Shown here piece by piece: positions 16,310 through 26,898 of a stretch of 64,000 nucleotides of DNA. How positions within the stretch are numbered: the first letter of the stretch is position 1; each line of letters begins with the position of its first letter. The notes beneath the pieces are model-generated. The model was not told where the DNA came from and did no database searches. It worked only from the letters and a program-made list of their open reading frames with translations. Position numbers and translations under genes: made by a program. Location: contig NZ_SRHZ01000029.1 in assembly GCF_004684085.1 (NCBI RefSeq), forward strand, positions 124,001-188,000, written 5' to 3'. This stretch comes from Stenotrophomonas maltophilia (GTDB lineage: Bacteria; Pseudomonadota; Gammaproteobacteria; Xanthomonadales; Xanthomonadaceae).

Positions 16310-17612
16310 CGGCCTGCTCGTCGGACAGCGTGCGCAGCAGCAGCTTGTCCACCCGCGCACCGTCCAGATCGACCACCTCGAAGCGCCAGCCGGCCCAGTC
16401 GAAGTATTCGCCTGCGTGCGGGATGCGGCCGAAGTAGTGGATGCACATGCCGGCCAGCGTGTAGTAGTCGCCATCCTCGGCATCGGGCAGGTCGTTGCTG
16501 CCGATCAGCTCGCGCAGGTCCTCGATCGGCAGCGAGCCATCCACCAGCAGCGAACCGTCTTCGCGGGTCACCACCAGCGCATCTTCGTCGGCGTTTTCCA
16601 CCGCCTGCAGGCGGCCGACCACGGCGCCCATCAAGTCGCTGATGGTCACCAGGCCCTGGATCTCGCCGTACTCGTCCACCACCAGCGCCATCGACTGCTG
16701 TTCCTCGCGGAAGATCTCCAGCAGCTTCATCGCGTGGGTCGATTCGGAAACGTAGAGCGGCTCGCGGAGGGTCTGGAACAGCGCGTTGTCGCCGCGCGCC
16801 ATGCGCGTGGCCAGCGATTTCAGTTCCAGCACGCCGACCACGTCCATGTCGTTGTCGCGGTATACCGGGTATCGCGAGAATTCGTGCTCGGCCATGATTT
16901 CCAGGTTGCGCTCCAGGCCGGCCTGGGTATCCAGCCAGGCGATGCGGTTGCGCGGGGTCATCAGGCTGTCGGCGGTACGATCGCCCAGGCGCATGACGCG
17001 GTTCATCATGTCGCGCTCGTGGCTGTCGATCACGCCGGCCTCGTGGCTCTCGGCCACCAGCATGCGGATCTCTTCTTCAGTCACCGAGGCGACTTCATCC
17101 TTGCCCAGGCCAAACAGCCGCAGGACCAGCTGGGTGGTCTTGGACAGCAGCCAGACGAAAGGCAGGGCCAGCCTGGCCAGCCAGCTCATCGGCATCGCCA
17201 CCAGGCTGGCAATGGCCTCCGAACGGGTCAGCGCCAGGCGCTTGGGTACCAGTTCGCCGAAGATCAGCGTGATGAAGGTGATCAGGCTCACCGCCAGCGC
17301 GGTGCCGACATTGCCGGCGTAGGCAAAGCCGGGCATCAGGCCCTGGATCCAGCCGGCGAAGGCCTCACCCAGCGCTTCACCGCCGAGGTAGCCGGTCAGC
17401 ACGCCGATCACGGTGATGCCGATCTGCACGGTGGACAGGAAGCTCTCCGGCTTCTCCGACAGCTCCAGCGCCTTGGCGGCGCGCTTGGAGGTGGCGGCCA
17501 TCTGCTTCAGGCGGCTCTTGCGCGAGGTCATGACCGACATCTCGGACATGGCAAAGAAGCCGTTCAACAGAACCAGCGCGAAGACAATCAGGATCATTTC
17601 AAACACGGGCAT
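16293..17612 (-). CDS. hemolysin/CorC-family protein (CNNM domain with CBS pair)
   Basis: A 439-residue membrane protein. An N-terminal DUF21/CNNM membrane domain (about 1-200: LLNGFFAMSEMSVMTSRKSRLK, QIGITVIGVLTGYLGGEALGE, read in parts) is followed by two CBS modules (about 215-335) and a C-terminal CorC_HlyC domain. The family includes magnesium and other divalent-cation exporters; 'hemolysin' is a historic label. It is transcribed with the downstream exoD-like gene. Confidence 0.9.
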   Translation of the reverse strand: MPVFEMILIVFALVLLNGFFAMSEMSVMTSRKSRLKQMAATSKRAAKALELSEKPESFLSTVQIGITVIGVLTGYLGGEALGEAFAGWIQGLMPGFAYAGNVGTALAVSLITFITLIFGELVPKRLALTRSEAIASLVAMPMSWLARLALPFVWLLSKTTQLVLRLFGLGKDEVASVTEEEIRMLVAESHEAGVIDSHERDMMNRVMRLGDRTADSLMTPRNRIAWLDTQAGLERNLEIMAEHEFSRYPVYRDNDMDVVGVLELKSLATRMARGDNALFQTLREPLYVSESTHAMKLLEIFREEQQSMALVVDEYGEIQGLVTISDLMGAVVGRLQAVENADEDALVVTREDGSLLVDGSLPIEDLRELIGSNDLPDAEDGDYYTLAGMCIHYFGRIPHAGEYFDWAGWRFEVVDLDGARVDKLLLRTLSDEQADELTA

Positions 17613-17889
17613 CGTCCCCGGTTGGTGGCAGGGAGGGCGGGTGCTTGCGATGGCGGCTGGCGCTCAGGAACAGGGTCCGGCGCGGCGCAGGGGGATAAGG
17701 GTCGTCGTCCATAAGGTGCGCCCGAGGGCGCGCTGGCATCTTAGCAAAGGGCCGTGGTTGGGTGGCAACTGCCTGTTCAGGTTGAGGGTGTCCGGGCTCC
17801 GGGAGGCGCCGGGGATACCCGAGATGGTCATCTAGCCGTCATAATTCGTCCTGGTGCCGTCCTTCCCGCGACGGCTGACAGGTTTCTCA

Positions 17890-18516
17890 ATGTTCTCTCT
17901 GCAGACCATTTTCGGTTCCGGCAAACAGTTCTACACCCTGCTCGATGAGGCTGCCGTCGCGGCCTCCGACGCCGCCAAGGCGCTGCATTCCATGCTGCGC
18001 GAGGCCGACCGCCAGCCCGCGCTGGACGCGTTCAAGCTGGCCCGCCTGCGCGAGCGCGCGGCCTCGGACAAGATCAGCCAGGCGCTGGTGGACAGCTTCA
18101 TGACCCCGATCGAGCGCGAGGACATCGAAGCGCTGGGCTCGGCGCTGTACAAGATTCCCAAGCAGATCGAGAAGTTCGCTGATCGCTATTCGCTGGCCAC
18201 GACCCATCTGGAGCACATCGACTTCGCGCCGCGCGCGGCGATGCTGGAACAGGCTGCCGGCGTGGTGGTGGAGATGGTGGCCGACCTGCGCCATATGAAC
18301 CTGGACCGGATGACCGCGCTCAATGAGAAGCTGCGCTCGTTGGAGAACGAGGCCGACCGCTTGATGCTCGAGCTGTACCGCGACATCTATTCGGGCCGCC
18401 TGGACAACCTGCAGATGTTCCTGCTGAAGGAATTCTTCGAGATCCTGGAAAAGGCCATCGACCGCTGCCGCGAGGCCGGTGTGGTGGCATACCAGATCGT
18501 GTTGAAGAACAGCTGA
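17890..18516 (+). CDS. DUF47/PhoU-like protein (TIGR00153), phosphate transport accessory
   Basis: A 208-residue all-helical PhoU-like protein of the DUF47 family. MFSLQTIFGSGKQFYTLLDEAA opens the domain (in parts), and charged helices with E/D-x-x-x-D patterns suit metal clusters. Members are usually encoded beside Pit phosphate transporters and thought to regulate them; here pit follows 13 bases downstream on the same strand. The start at 17890 is chosen from family alignment. Confidence 0.9.
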   Translation: MFSLQTIFGSGKQFYTLLDEAAVAASDAAKALHSMLREADRQPALDAFKLARLRERAASDKISQALVDSFMTPIEREDIEALGSALYKIPKQIEKFADRYSLATTHLEHIDFAPRAAMLEQAAGVVVEMVADLRHMNLDRMTALNEKLRSLENEADRLMLELYRDIYSGRLDNLQMFLLKEFFEILEKAIDRCREAGVVAYQIVLKNS

Positions 18517-18529
18517 CGGACGCCGCCGC

Positions 18530-19651
18530 ATGTTGACCCTTGTCCTGGTGGTGATCCTGGCCGCACTCGTCTTCGAGTTCATCAACGGCTTCCACGACAC
18601 CGCCAACTCCATTGCCACCGTGGTGGCGACCAAAGTGCTTTCGCCCGGCTGGGCGGTGATGCTGGCCGCCTTCATGAACCTGCTGGGTGCGCTGACCGGC
18701 ACCGCCGTGGCCCTGACCATCGCTTCGGGCCTGCTCAACACCAACGTGGTCGACGTGACCCCGCAGGTGATCCTGTGCGCGCTGCTGGGCGGCATCATCT
18801 GGAACCTGATCACGTGGTGGAAGGGCTTGCCGTCCTCGTCCTCGCACGCGCTGATCGGTGGCCTCTGCGGCGCCGGCCTGGCCGCCGCCCACAACAACTG
18901 GGACGCGCTGATCTGGTCCGAGCGCCTGGGCAGCTGGGCGCAGAACAAGGGCCTGCTGTGGAAGGTGTTCGTGCCGATGATCACCTCGCCGATTGCCGGC
19001 TTCCTGCTCGGCATCGTGGTGATGGTGCTGCTGTGGGGCCTGATCGCCGGCCTGGCCAAGATCGGTGGTGCCATCGGCCGCCTGGCCCGTCCGCGCATCG
19101 TCAACGCCTTCTTCGGCAAGGCGCAGATCGCCTCGGCGGCCTACATGGGCTTCGCCCACGGCCACAACGATGCGCAGAAGACCATGGGCATCATCGCGAT
19201 GACCCTGATCGGTGCCGAGGCGACCGGCGCACTGAACGACCTGCCGTCCTGGCTGGCCTTCATGCACCCGGACGCGCATGCCGGCGACGGCATCGCCATG
19301 TGGATCGTGCTGACCTGTGCCGTGGTGATGGCGGCCGGTACTGCTTCCGGCGGTTGGAAGATCATCAAGACCCTGGGCCACAAGATGGTCAAGCTGCACC
19401 CGATCCATGGCTTCGCCGCTGAAACCAGCTCGGCCACCGTGCTGACCGTGGCCGCCCACTTCGGCATGCCGGTCTCGACCACACACAGCATCTCCACCGC
19501 GATCATGGGCGTGGGCTTTGCCAAGAACCCGCGTTCGCTGCGCCTGGGCGTGATCGAGCGCATCGTCTGGGCCTGGATCCTGACCATCCCCGCCGCTGGC
19601 GGTTGTGCGTACCTGATCCTCAAGCTGTTCGAGCTGTTCGGCTGGGCCTGA
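18530..19651 (+). CDS. pit: inorganic phosphate transporter, PiT family
   Basis: A 373-residue membrane transporter of the PiT family, importing phosphate (probably as metal-phosphate) with protons. It carries both signature repeats: EFINGFHDTANSIATVVAT near residues 12-30 and YMGFAHGHNDAQKTMGI near 204-220, plus a third PVSTTHSISTAIMG segment near 313. About ten membrane helices are expected. It forms an operon with the DUF47 gene and is followed by a strong terminator. Confidence 0.95.
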   Translation: MLTLVLVVILAALVFEFINGFHDTANSIATVVATKVLSPGWAVMLAAFMNLLGALTGTAVALTIASGLLNTNVVDVTPQVILCALLGGIIWNLITWWKGLPSSSSHALIGGLCGAGLAAAHNNWDALIWSERLGSWAQNKGLLWKVFVPMITSPIAGFLLGIVVMVLLWGLIAGLAKIGGAIGRLARPRIVNAFFGKAQIASAAYMGFAHGHNDAQKTMGIIAMTLIGAEATGALNDLPSWLAFMHPDAHAGDGIAMWIVLTCAVVMAAGTASGGWKIIKTLGHKMVKLHPIHGFAAETSSATVLTVAAHFGMPVSTTHSISTAIMGVGFAKNPRSLRLGVIERIVWAWILTIPAAGGCAYLILKLFELFGWA

Positions 19652-19679
19652 GTTCCAAAGCTATGGCAGCACAAAAAAA

Positions 19680-19705
19680 CCCGCCGGTTCGCCGGCGGGT
19701 TTTTT
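19680..19705 (+). terminator. rho-independent terminator after pit
   Basis: Stem CCCGCCGG / CCGGCGGG with a TTCG loop (19680-19699) and a run of six T; an A-tract precedes, so it could also serve the opposite strand. Confidence 0.93.
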
Positions 19706-19732
19706 AATTCAGGGTTCCATTCGATTCCAGAT

Positions 19733-19755
19733 ATCCACGCATTGCGTGGATCTAC
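19733..19755 (-). repeat. SMAG unit
   Basis: ATCCACGC-ATT-GCGTGGAT followed by CTAC, a reverse-oriented SMAG unit in the pit / S10 peptidase convergent gap. Confidence 0.85.
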
Positions 19756-19779
19756 CAACAGCGCCAGGAACCTGTCGAA

Positions 19780-20037
19780 GGCGGGGTGGGTCCGGTTGCG
19801 GGGGTGTCCGCGGCATGGGCCCAAGGTATACCTCGGGCGGGTTGGGCAGGACGCCCAACCCCGGTCTTGCCGTGTGCGCAGGACAGCGCACACGAGCAAG
19901 CCGCGGCCAAGCCCCCATGGAAGGGTTTACGGCGTCCCCCGCAACCGGACCCACCCCGCCAACCCACGGAGAGCTCGCAGTTGCTGTTGCTTCGGCTATT
20001 GCCCTTGCCTCTGCGGGTGCCGGGCCGCAGGCCCGGC
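19780..20037 (+). repeat. multi-hairpin intergenic element, copy A
   Basis: A perfect 25-bp inverted repeat (19780-19804 with 19936-19960) encloses smaller hairpins (GGGTTGGGC/GCCCAACCC near 19840-19862, CGTGTGCGC/GCGCACACG near 19871-19894). After the right arm comes a tail with CTCTGCGGGTGC and the stem GCCGGGC/GCCCGGC (20019-20037). The same plan is found at 40635-40804, and the tail alone at 12693-12732. No protein is convincing here. It lies between two convergent genes after the pit terminator. Confidence 0.75.
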
Positions 20038-20046
20038 CGGAACCCC

Positions 20047-21543
20047 TCAATTACGCTGGAACAACGCCTGCACATCCTTGCGGAACGCCGCCTGGCTGTC
20101 CGCCCGGCTGTAGAACATATGCCCGCCCGGATAGCTGCGGACCTGCACCCGGTCCGGGTTGCTGCCCATGGCCGGCATCTGGTCCACGGTCAGGATCGAG
20201 CCCATGAACGGGCACGACAGGTCGTTCCAGCCATGCACGATCAAGACCTGCAGGTGCGGATCGATCGCCACCGCCTGGCGCAGCTGGGTCACTGCGCCCT
20301 GGCGCAGGTCACCGTTGCGGTCCCACAGCCGGTTCACTTCGTAGTTCAGCGCCTGGTAGCGTGAATCCACCTTCCAGCCGACCACCCGGGTCACGAAGTC
20401 GACCATCGCGGTGGTCGTCGGCGCGATGATGCTGTCCAGCAGTGGGTCGTTGGCGCGCTGCTCGGGATCATTCGGGAACGGATCGAACGCGGTCACGTTG
20501 GAGTCGTAACGGCTGCCCAGCGTGCCTTTGTCGCGGAACACCTCGCGCAGATACGCCTGGGTCTCCAGGCGGCCACCGGCACGACGCACGAACTGCGGGT
20601 CCAGCCCGGTCAGCTCGGTCACCCGGCGCAGCATCGCCTCGGTCGCCTGCGGATCACTGCGGCCCTTCATCAACGCGGTGGCGTAGTCGCCACGGGTGTA
20701 TTCCACCACTTCGCGCATCGCCGCATCGGTCAGCTTGCCCTGGCGCTCGAGGTGCGCAGCGGCGATCGACGGCAGCGTCTGCATCCACGCCATCGGCGAG
20801 ACATCGGCGTTGTCTTCCAGGGTCGGGCTCAGATACGGCGACACCAGCACCAGGCCGTTCATCGCCACGCCCAGCCGGGTCTGCAGGAAATGGGTGATGC
20901 GCGGGCCGCGGTAGCCACCGTAGCTTTCGCCGGTGAGGTACTTGCGCGAGGCCATGCGCTGGTTGCGCAGGAGCCAGTCGTAGATCGAGCGCGACAGGTA
21001 CTCGATGTCGGCGTTGGGGTTGTACAGCTGCTTCTTCGCTTCTTCATCGCCGATGCGTGCGCGGCTGAAGCCGGTACCGACGGGGTCGATGAACACCAGG
21101 TCGGTGAAGTCCAGCCAGGTGCCCGGGTTGTCGTGCAGGGTGGCCGGGGCCGAGGCGCTGTCGCCCTCCGAACCGAAGGTCACCACCTTGGGACCGATCG
21201 CGCCCATGTTGAGATAGACCGACGAGGCGCCGGGGCCGCCATTGAGCGCGAAGGTCACCGGCCGGTTCTTGCCCGGCAGCGTGTACGCGGTGAACACCAC
21301 ATCGGCGATCACCTTGCCCTTCTCGTCGCGTACCGGCAGGGTGCCGACGGTGGCGGTGTAATCGAGCGTGCGGCCGGCCAGGCGGATGCTCTGGCGCGCC
21401 GAGGCATCGGCCGGCAGCGCGGGGGCTTCGGTCTTGTCTTCTTTCGGATCGGGTTTTGCATCGGCCGCCGGGGCAGCCAGCGTGACGGCGGGGGCGATGA
21501 GCAGGCCGACGCAGAGCGCGGCAGTGTGCAGCAGGGACTTCAT
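20047..21543 (-). CDS. secreted S10-family serine carboxypeptidase
   Basis: A 498-residue exported peptidase. A signal peptide (about 1-22, LLHTAALCVGLLIAPAVTLA) is followed by an alpha/beta-hydrolase S10 domain: oxyanion segment LNGGPGASSVYLN, nucleophile motif GESYGG with Ser207, and a C-terminal GGHMFYS bearing the catalytic His. S10 enzymes cut single residues from peptide C termini, usually at acidic pH; it probably works in the periplasm or outside. The start at 21543 opens the signal peptide. Single gene. Confidence 0.92.
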   Translation of the reverse strand: MKSLLHTAALCVGLLIAPAVTLAAPAADAKPDPKEDKTEAPALPADASARQSIRLAGRTLDYTATVGTLPVRDEKGKVIADVVFTAYTLPGKNRPVTFALNGGPGASSVYLNMGAIGPKVVTFGSEGDSASAPATLHDNPGTWLDFTDLVFIDPVGTGFSRARIGDEEAKKQLYNPNADIEYLSRSIYDWLLRNQRMASRKYLTGESYGGYRGPRITHFLQTRLGVAMNGLVLVSPYLSPTLEDNADVSPMAWMQTLPSIAAAHLERQGKLTDAAMREVVEYTRGDYATALMKGRSDPQATEAMLRRVTELTGLDPQFVRRAGGRLETQAYLREVFRDKGTLGSRYDSNVTAFDPFPNDPEQRANDPLLDSIIAPTTTAMVDFVTRVVGWKVDSRYQALNYEVNRLWDRNGDLRQGAVTQLRQAVAIDPHLQVLIVHGWNDLSCPFMGSILTVDQMPAMGSNPDRVQVRSYPGGHMFYSRADSQAAFRKDVQALFQRN

Positions 21544-21653
21544 GGCACCGTATCGGCAGCGGAAGGGGATTCCGATGCTAGGCCCCTGGGGTGCCGCGCC
21601 GTATGTGTCCAAAGCCATGCCCAGGTGTTGTCGCCAGCTGCGGCCAGATTCGG

Positions 21654-22232
21654 TCAAGCGGGCAGGGCGGTTGCCGCTTCGTCGTCGGCCAGGAGCCCGT
21701 ACACAGCCGAATCGGCCAACTCGCCCTGGATGCGCCAGCGTTGGCGCAGGAGGCCCTCACGGTGGAAGCCGAGGCGTTCAAGTACGTGGGCGGAAGCGGC
21801 GTTGCGTGGATCGATCTCGGCTTCCACGCGATGCAGGCGCAGCGTCCTGAACAGGTAAGCCAGCACCTGCTGCAACGCTTCGTGCATGTAGCCCTGGCCC
21901 TGGAGGTCGGGTGCCAGCAGGTAGCCGATCTCGGCACGCGCGGCGTCACGGTCAACGGCAAACACCACGCAGATGCCCAGCAAGGGCCCTTCCAGCGATT
22001 CGCGCACGGCCAGCTTGAGCTGGGTGCCGATGGCGTGTGCCGCGAGGTCGTCGTCGATCTGTTCGCGGGCCTCGCCCGGTCGTTTCCAGGCAGGATGGTT
22101 CCACCAGCGCATCACCGCCGGGTTGGACTGCAGCGTGAACAACGCAGCCGCGTCATCACGGCGGATCGGGCTCAGGACCAGGCGCGCGCTGTGCAGCGGC
22201 AGGCCGGGGAACAGCAGCGAGTGGCTGGGCAA
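21654..22232 (-). CDS. GNAT N-acetyltransferase, RimJ/RimL-like
   Basis: A 192-residue GNAT of the RimJ/RimL subgroup, which acetylates protein N termini or small amines. It has LHSARLVLSPIRRDDAAALF near the start, ARAEIGYLLAPDLQGQGYM (motif A region) and NAASAHVLERLGFHREG near the C terminus. No ATG precedes the conserved region; a TTG at 22232 is the best start, and the true N terminus is uncertain. Confidence 0.8.
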   Translation of the reverse strand: MPSHSLLFPGLPLHSARLVLSPIRRDDAAALFTLQSNPAVMRWWNHPAWKRPGEAREQIDDDLAAHAIGTQLKLAVRESLEGPLLGICVVFAVDRDAARAEIGYLLAPDLQGQGYMHEALQQVLAYLFRTLRLHRVEAEIDPRNAASAHVLERLGFHREGLLRQRWRIQGELADSAVYGLLADDEAATALPA

Positions 22233-22315
22233 TGCAGTGGTCCACGCGGATGAGCGCGCATTATGGACCCGCAGGGTTTGCCGATGGGGGTGTAATGCCC
22301 GGGGCCCATGAACCG

Positions 22316-22391
22316 GTAGTGCCGGCCGCTGGCCGGCAGATCTGCCTGGATCACGCGGATGTCGAGGTTGCCGGCCAGCGGCCGGCACTAC
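22316..22391. repeat. SMAG repeat dimer
   Basis: Inverted GTAG/CTAC units with GCCGGCCGCTGGCCGGC cores separated by a short linker. Confidence 0.85.
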
Positions 22392-22399
22392 CGGGCAGT

Positions 22400-22440
22400 G
22401 GGGTCAGAGCCGTTTCCTGTCAGGAAACGGATCCGACCCC
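22400..22440. repeat. GGGGTC-type hairpin between genes
   Basis: Arms GGGGTC-GAGCCGTTTCC and GGAAACGGATC-GACCCC pair almost fully around TGTCA. This differs from SMAG. It lies 10 bases past the parE stop (minus strand) and may terminate parE. Confidence 0.7.
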
Positions 22441-22449
22441 GCGCCGGTA

Positions 22450-24339
22450 TCAGGCTTCCAGCGAGGCCAGGTCGCCCTTGGTCTCCAGCCAGCCCTTGCG
22501 GTCAGACGCACGCTTCTTGGCCAGCAGCATGTCCATCAGCGAGCTGGTCTGCTCACGGTCATCCACCGTCAACTGCACCAGCCGGCGCGTATCCGGGTGG
22601 ATGGTGGATTCACGCAGCTGCGGCGGATTCATCTCGCCCAGGCCCTTGAAGCGGGTGACGTTGATCGCGCCCTTGATCTTCTCGCGTTCGATCTTGTCCA
22701 GCATCGAGCGCTTTTCTTCCTCGTCCAGGGCGTAGAACACCTGCTTGCCCACGTCGATGCGGAACAACGGCGGCATCGCCACGAACACGTGGCCGGCATC
22801 GACCAGCGCCGGGAAGTGCTTGAGGAACAGCGCGGTGAGCAGGGTGGCGATGTGCAGGCCGTCCGAGTCCGCGTCGGCCAGGATGATGACCTTGCCGTAG
22901 CGCAGGCCGGTGATGTCGTCCTTGCCCGGGTCGCAGCCGATGGCCACGGCCAGGTTGTGCACTTCTTCCGACGCCAGCACGCTGTTGGACGAGACTTCCC
23001 AGGTGTTGAGGATCTTGCCGCGCAGCGGCAGGATCGCCTGGAAATCCTTGTCGCGGGCCTGCTTGGCGCTGCCGCCTGCCGAGTCACCCTCCACCAGGAA
23101 CAGTTCGGTGCGCGACAGGTCCTGGCTGATGCAGTCGGCCAGCTTGCCGGGCAGGGCCGGGCCCTGGGTGACCTTCTTGCGGACGACCAGCTTCTCGGTC
23201 TTCAGGCGCGCGCTGGCGCGCTCGATGGCGATCTGCGCGATCTTCTCGCCCAGCTCCACGTTCTGGTTCAGCAGCAGGCTGAACGCATCGTGCGCGGCGC
23301 CTTCAACGAAACCAGCGGCCTGGCGCGAGGACAGGCGTTCCTTGGTCTGGCCGCTGAACTGCGGATCGGTCATCTTCAGCGACAGCACGAACGACACGCG
23401 GTCCCAGACGTCTTCCGGGGCCAGTTTGACGCCCCGCGGCAGCAGGTTGCGGAAGTCGCAGAATTCGCGCAGTGCCTCGGTCAGGCCGGTGCGCAGGCCG
23501 TTGGCATGGGTGCCGTGCTGGGCGGTCGGGATGAGGTTGACGTAGCTTTCCTGTACCAGCTCACCTTCCGGCAGCCAGGCGACAGCCCAGTCGACGATCT
23601 CGGTGTCCTTCTTCAGGTTGCCCACGAACAGGTCGGCCGGCAGCGACTCACGATCACCCAGCTCCATCTTCAGATAGTCGCGCAGACCGTCTTCGTAGTA
23701 CCAGGTATCGACTTCGCCAGTAGCCTCGTCGGTCAGCTTGACGGTCAGCCCCGGGCACAGCACGGCCTTGGCGCGCAGCAGATGCTTGAGCGCACGCACG
23801 GCGAACTTCGGCGTATCGAAGTATTTCGGGTCCGGCCAGAAACGCAGGCGGGTGCCGGTGTTCTTCTTGCCAACGGTGCCGACCACTTCCAGCGGCGAGG
23901 CGCGGTCGCCGTTGCGGAAGGTGATGCGGTGCTCGGCACCTTCGCGCTTGATGTGGATTTCCACCAGGGTGGACAGCGCATTGACCACGCTGACGCCCAC
24001 GCCATGCAGGCCGCCGGAGAAGGTGTAGTTGTTGTTGTTGAACTTGCCGCCGGCATGCAGGCGGGTCAGGATCAACTCGACACCGGGGATCTTCTCTTCC
24101 GGATGGATGTCCACCGGCATGCCACGGCCGTCATCGCTGACCTCCACGCTGCCATCCTTGAACAGGGTGATCTCGATCGAGCGGGCATGGCCGGCGAGGG
24201 CCTCGTCCACCGAGTTGTCGATCACTTCCTGCGCCAGATGGTTCGGGCGTGCGGTATCGGTATACATGCCGGGACGGCGCTTGACCGGGTCAAGGCCGGA
24301 CAGGACTTCAATATCGGCGGCGTTATAGCGGGCGTTCAT
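22450..24339 (-). CDS. parE: DNA topoisomerase IV subunit B
   Basis: A 629-residue GHKL ATPase subunit of topoisomerase IV, which with ParC decatenates and relaxes DNA. ATP-site motifs DNSVDEALAG (residues 41-50) and DDGRGMPVD, the transducer domain, then the Toprim domain with EGDSAGGSA (about 415) and the metal site DADSDG (about 489) are visible. Length matches E. coli ParE (630). The start MNARYN at 24339 is used; longer in-frame extension is antisense to a neighbour. parC is not in the window. Confidence 0.97.
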   Translation of the reverse strand: MNARYNAADIEVLSGLDPVKRRPGMYTDTARPNHLAQEVIDNSVDEALAGHARSIEITLFKDGSVEVSDDGRGMPVDIHPEEKIPGVELILTRLHAGGKFNNNNYTFSGGLHGVGVSVVNALSTLVEIHIKREGAEHRITFRNGDRASPLEVVGTVGKKNTGTRLRFWPDPKYFDTPKFAVRALKHLLRAKAVLCPGLTVKLTDEATGEVDTWYYEDGLRDYLKMELGDRESLPADLFVGNLKKDTEIVDWAVAWLPEGELVQESYVNLIPTAQHGTHANGLRTGLTEALREFCDFRNLLPRGVKLAPEDVWDRVSFVLSLKMTDPQFSGQTKERLSSRQAAGFVEGAAHDAFSLLLNQNVELGEKIAQIAIERASARLKTEKLVVRKKVTQGPALPGKLADCISQDLSRTELFLVEGDSAGGSAKQARDKDFQAILPLRGKILNTWEVSSNSVLASEEVHNLAVAIGCDPGKDDITGLRYGKVIILADADSDGLHIATLLTALFLKHFPALVDAGHVFVAMPPLFRIDVGKQVFYALDEEEKRSMLDKIEREKIKGAINVTRFKGLGEMNPPQLRESTIHPDTRRLVQLTVDDREQTSSLMDMLLAKKRASDRKGWLETKGDLASLEA

Positions 24340-24511
24340 CTGTCTTCGAAAGCTTGGAGCGACGCGCAAGTGTGCGGTCTGGCCCGTGATTTTGCACGCC
24401 TGCGGTTCAGCCTTGGAGGGCGCAAGGGGGTAAAATGGCAGCCGCTGGAATCTGAACGCCGGCGCCCCTAGTTGGACCGATACGTCCAAGCCATACCGCG
24501 AGGAGGACTCC

Positions 24512-24745
24512 ATGAAGAAGTTGCTGACCATTGCGATCCTGGCCGCCGCTGCCGTTGCTGTGCCGTTGGTGATGGCGCAGAACGCCGGCCAGCCGGCCCC
24601 GCAGCAGGGCGACCAGGCCGACAAGGCGCAGGCCGAAGCCGATGCCAAGGCCAAGCGCCGTGCGCAGGCCAATGCCGAAATGAAGGCCAAGGGCCAGCCG
24701 GTCCCGCAGCAGGAAGAAGAGGAAGAAGCGCGGAAGAAGCGCTGA
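24512..24745 (+). CDS. small secreted highly charged protein
   Basis: A 77-residue protein of unknown function. A clear Sec signal peptide (MKKLLTIAILAAAAVAVPLVMA, in parts) precedes a mature part rich in Ala, Gln, Lys and Glu, with a KAQAEADAKAKRRAQANAEMKAKG segment likely helical and an acidic-basic end QQEEEEEARKKR. No Cys or lipobox. A GAGGAGG Shine-Dalgarno just upstream and a strong terminator after it show a single expressed gene, divergent from parE. Confidence 0.75.
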   Translation: MKKLLTIAILAAAAVAVPLVMAQNAGQPAPQQGDQADKAQAEADAKAKRRAQANAEMKAKGQPVPQQEEEEEARKKR

Positions 24746-24790
24746 TCCCGCAACCTGCCAGGCGCCCTTGCGACAAGGGGTGCGCTCCAG

Positions 24791-24818
24791 AACGCCCCGC
24801 CCAGCGGGGCGTTTTTTA
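24791..24818 (+). terminator. rho-independent terminator
   Basis: Stem ACGCCCCGC / GCGGGGCGT (24792-24812) with a CCA loop and a T6 run, 45 bases after the small secreted protein gene. Confidence 0.93.
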
Positions 24819-26810
<1,992 letters not shown>

Positions 26811-26816
26811 CTTGTG

Positions 26817-26837
26817 ATGGGGGCCCCGAGCCCCCAT
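26817..26837 (+). terminator. weak hairpin after pyrG
   Basis: ATGGGGGC / GCCCCCAT stem 7 bases after the pyrG stop, followed by only CTTGCT; possibly a partial terminator within the pyrG-kdsA unit. Confidence 0.45.
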
Positions 26838-26898
26838 CTTGCTCGCTTCAACCCCAGAGCATCGGCCTGGCCGCTGCGTGGACAACCAAGGAAATGCC

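Noticed and set aside
19742-20364. Several overlapping short open frames in the multi-hairpin element
   Set aside because: They follow the inverted repeats on both strands, differ between copies A and B, and have no start signals; an RNA or DNA element fits better.
22400-22440. GGGGTC inverted repeat as a phage attachment site
   Set aside because: No second copy or integrase in the window; its place past parE fits a terminator or dispersed hairpin.
22597-24471. Plus-strand open frame of over 600 codons opposite parE
   Set aside because: It is antisense to a complete, well-conserved parE, and its composition is a GC-rich shadow without any domain.
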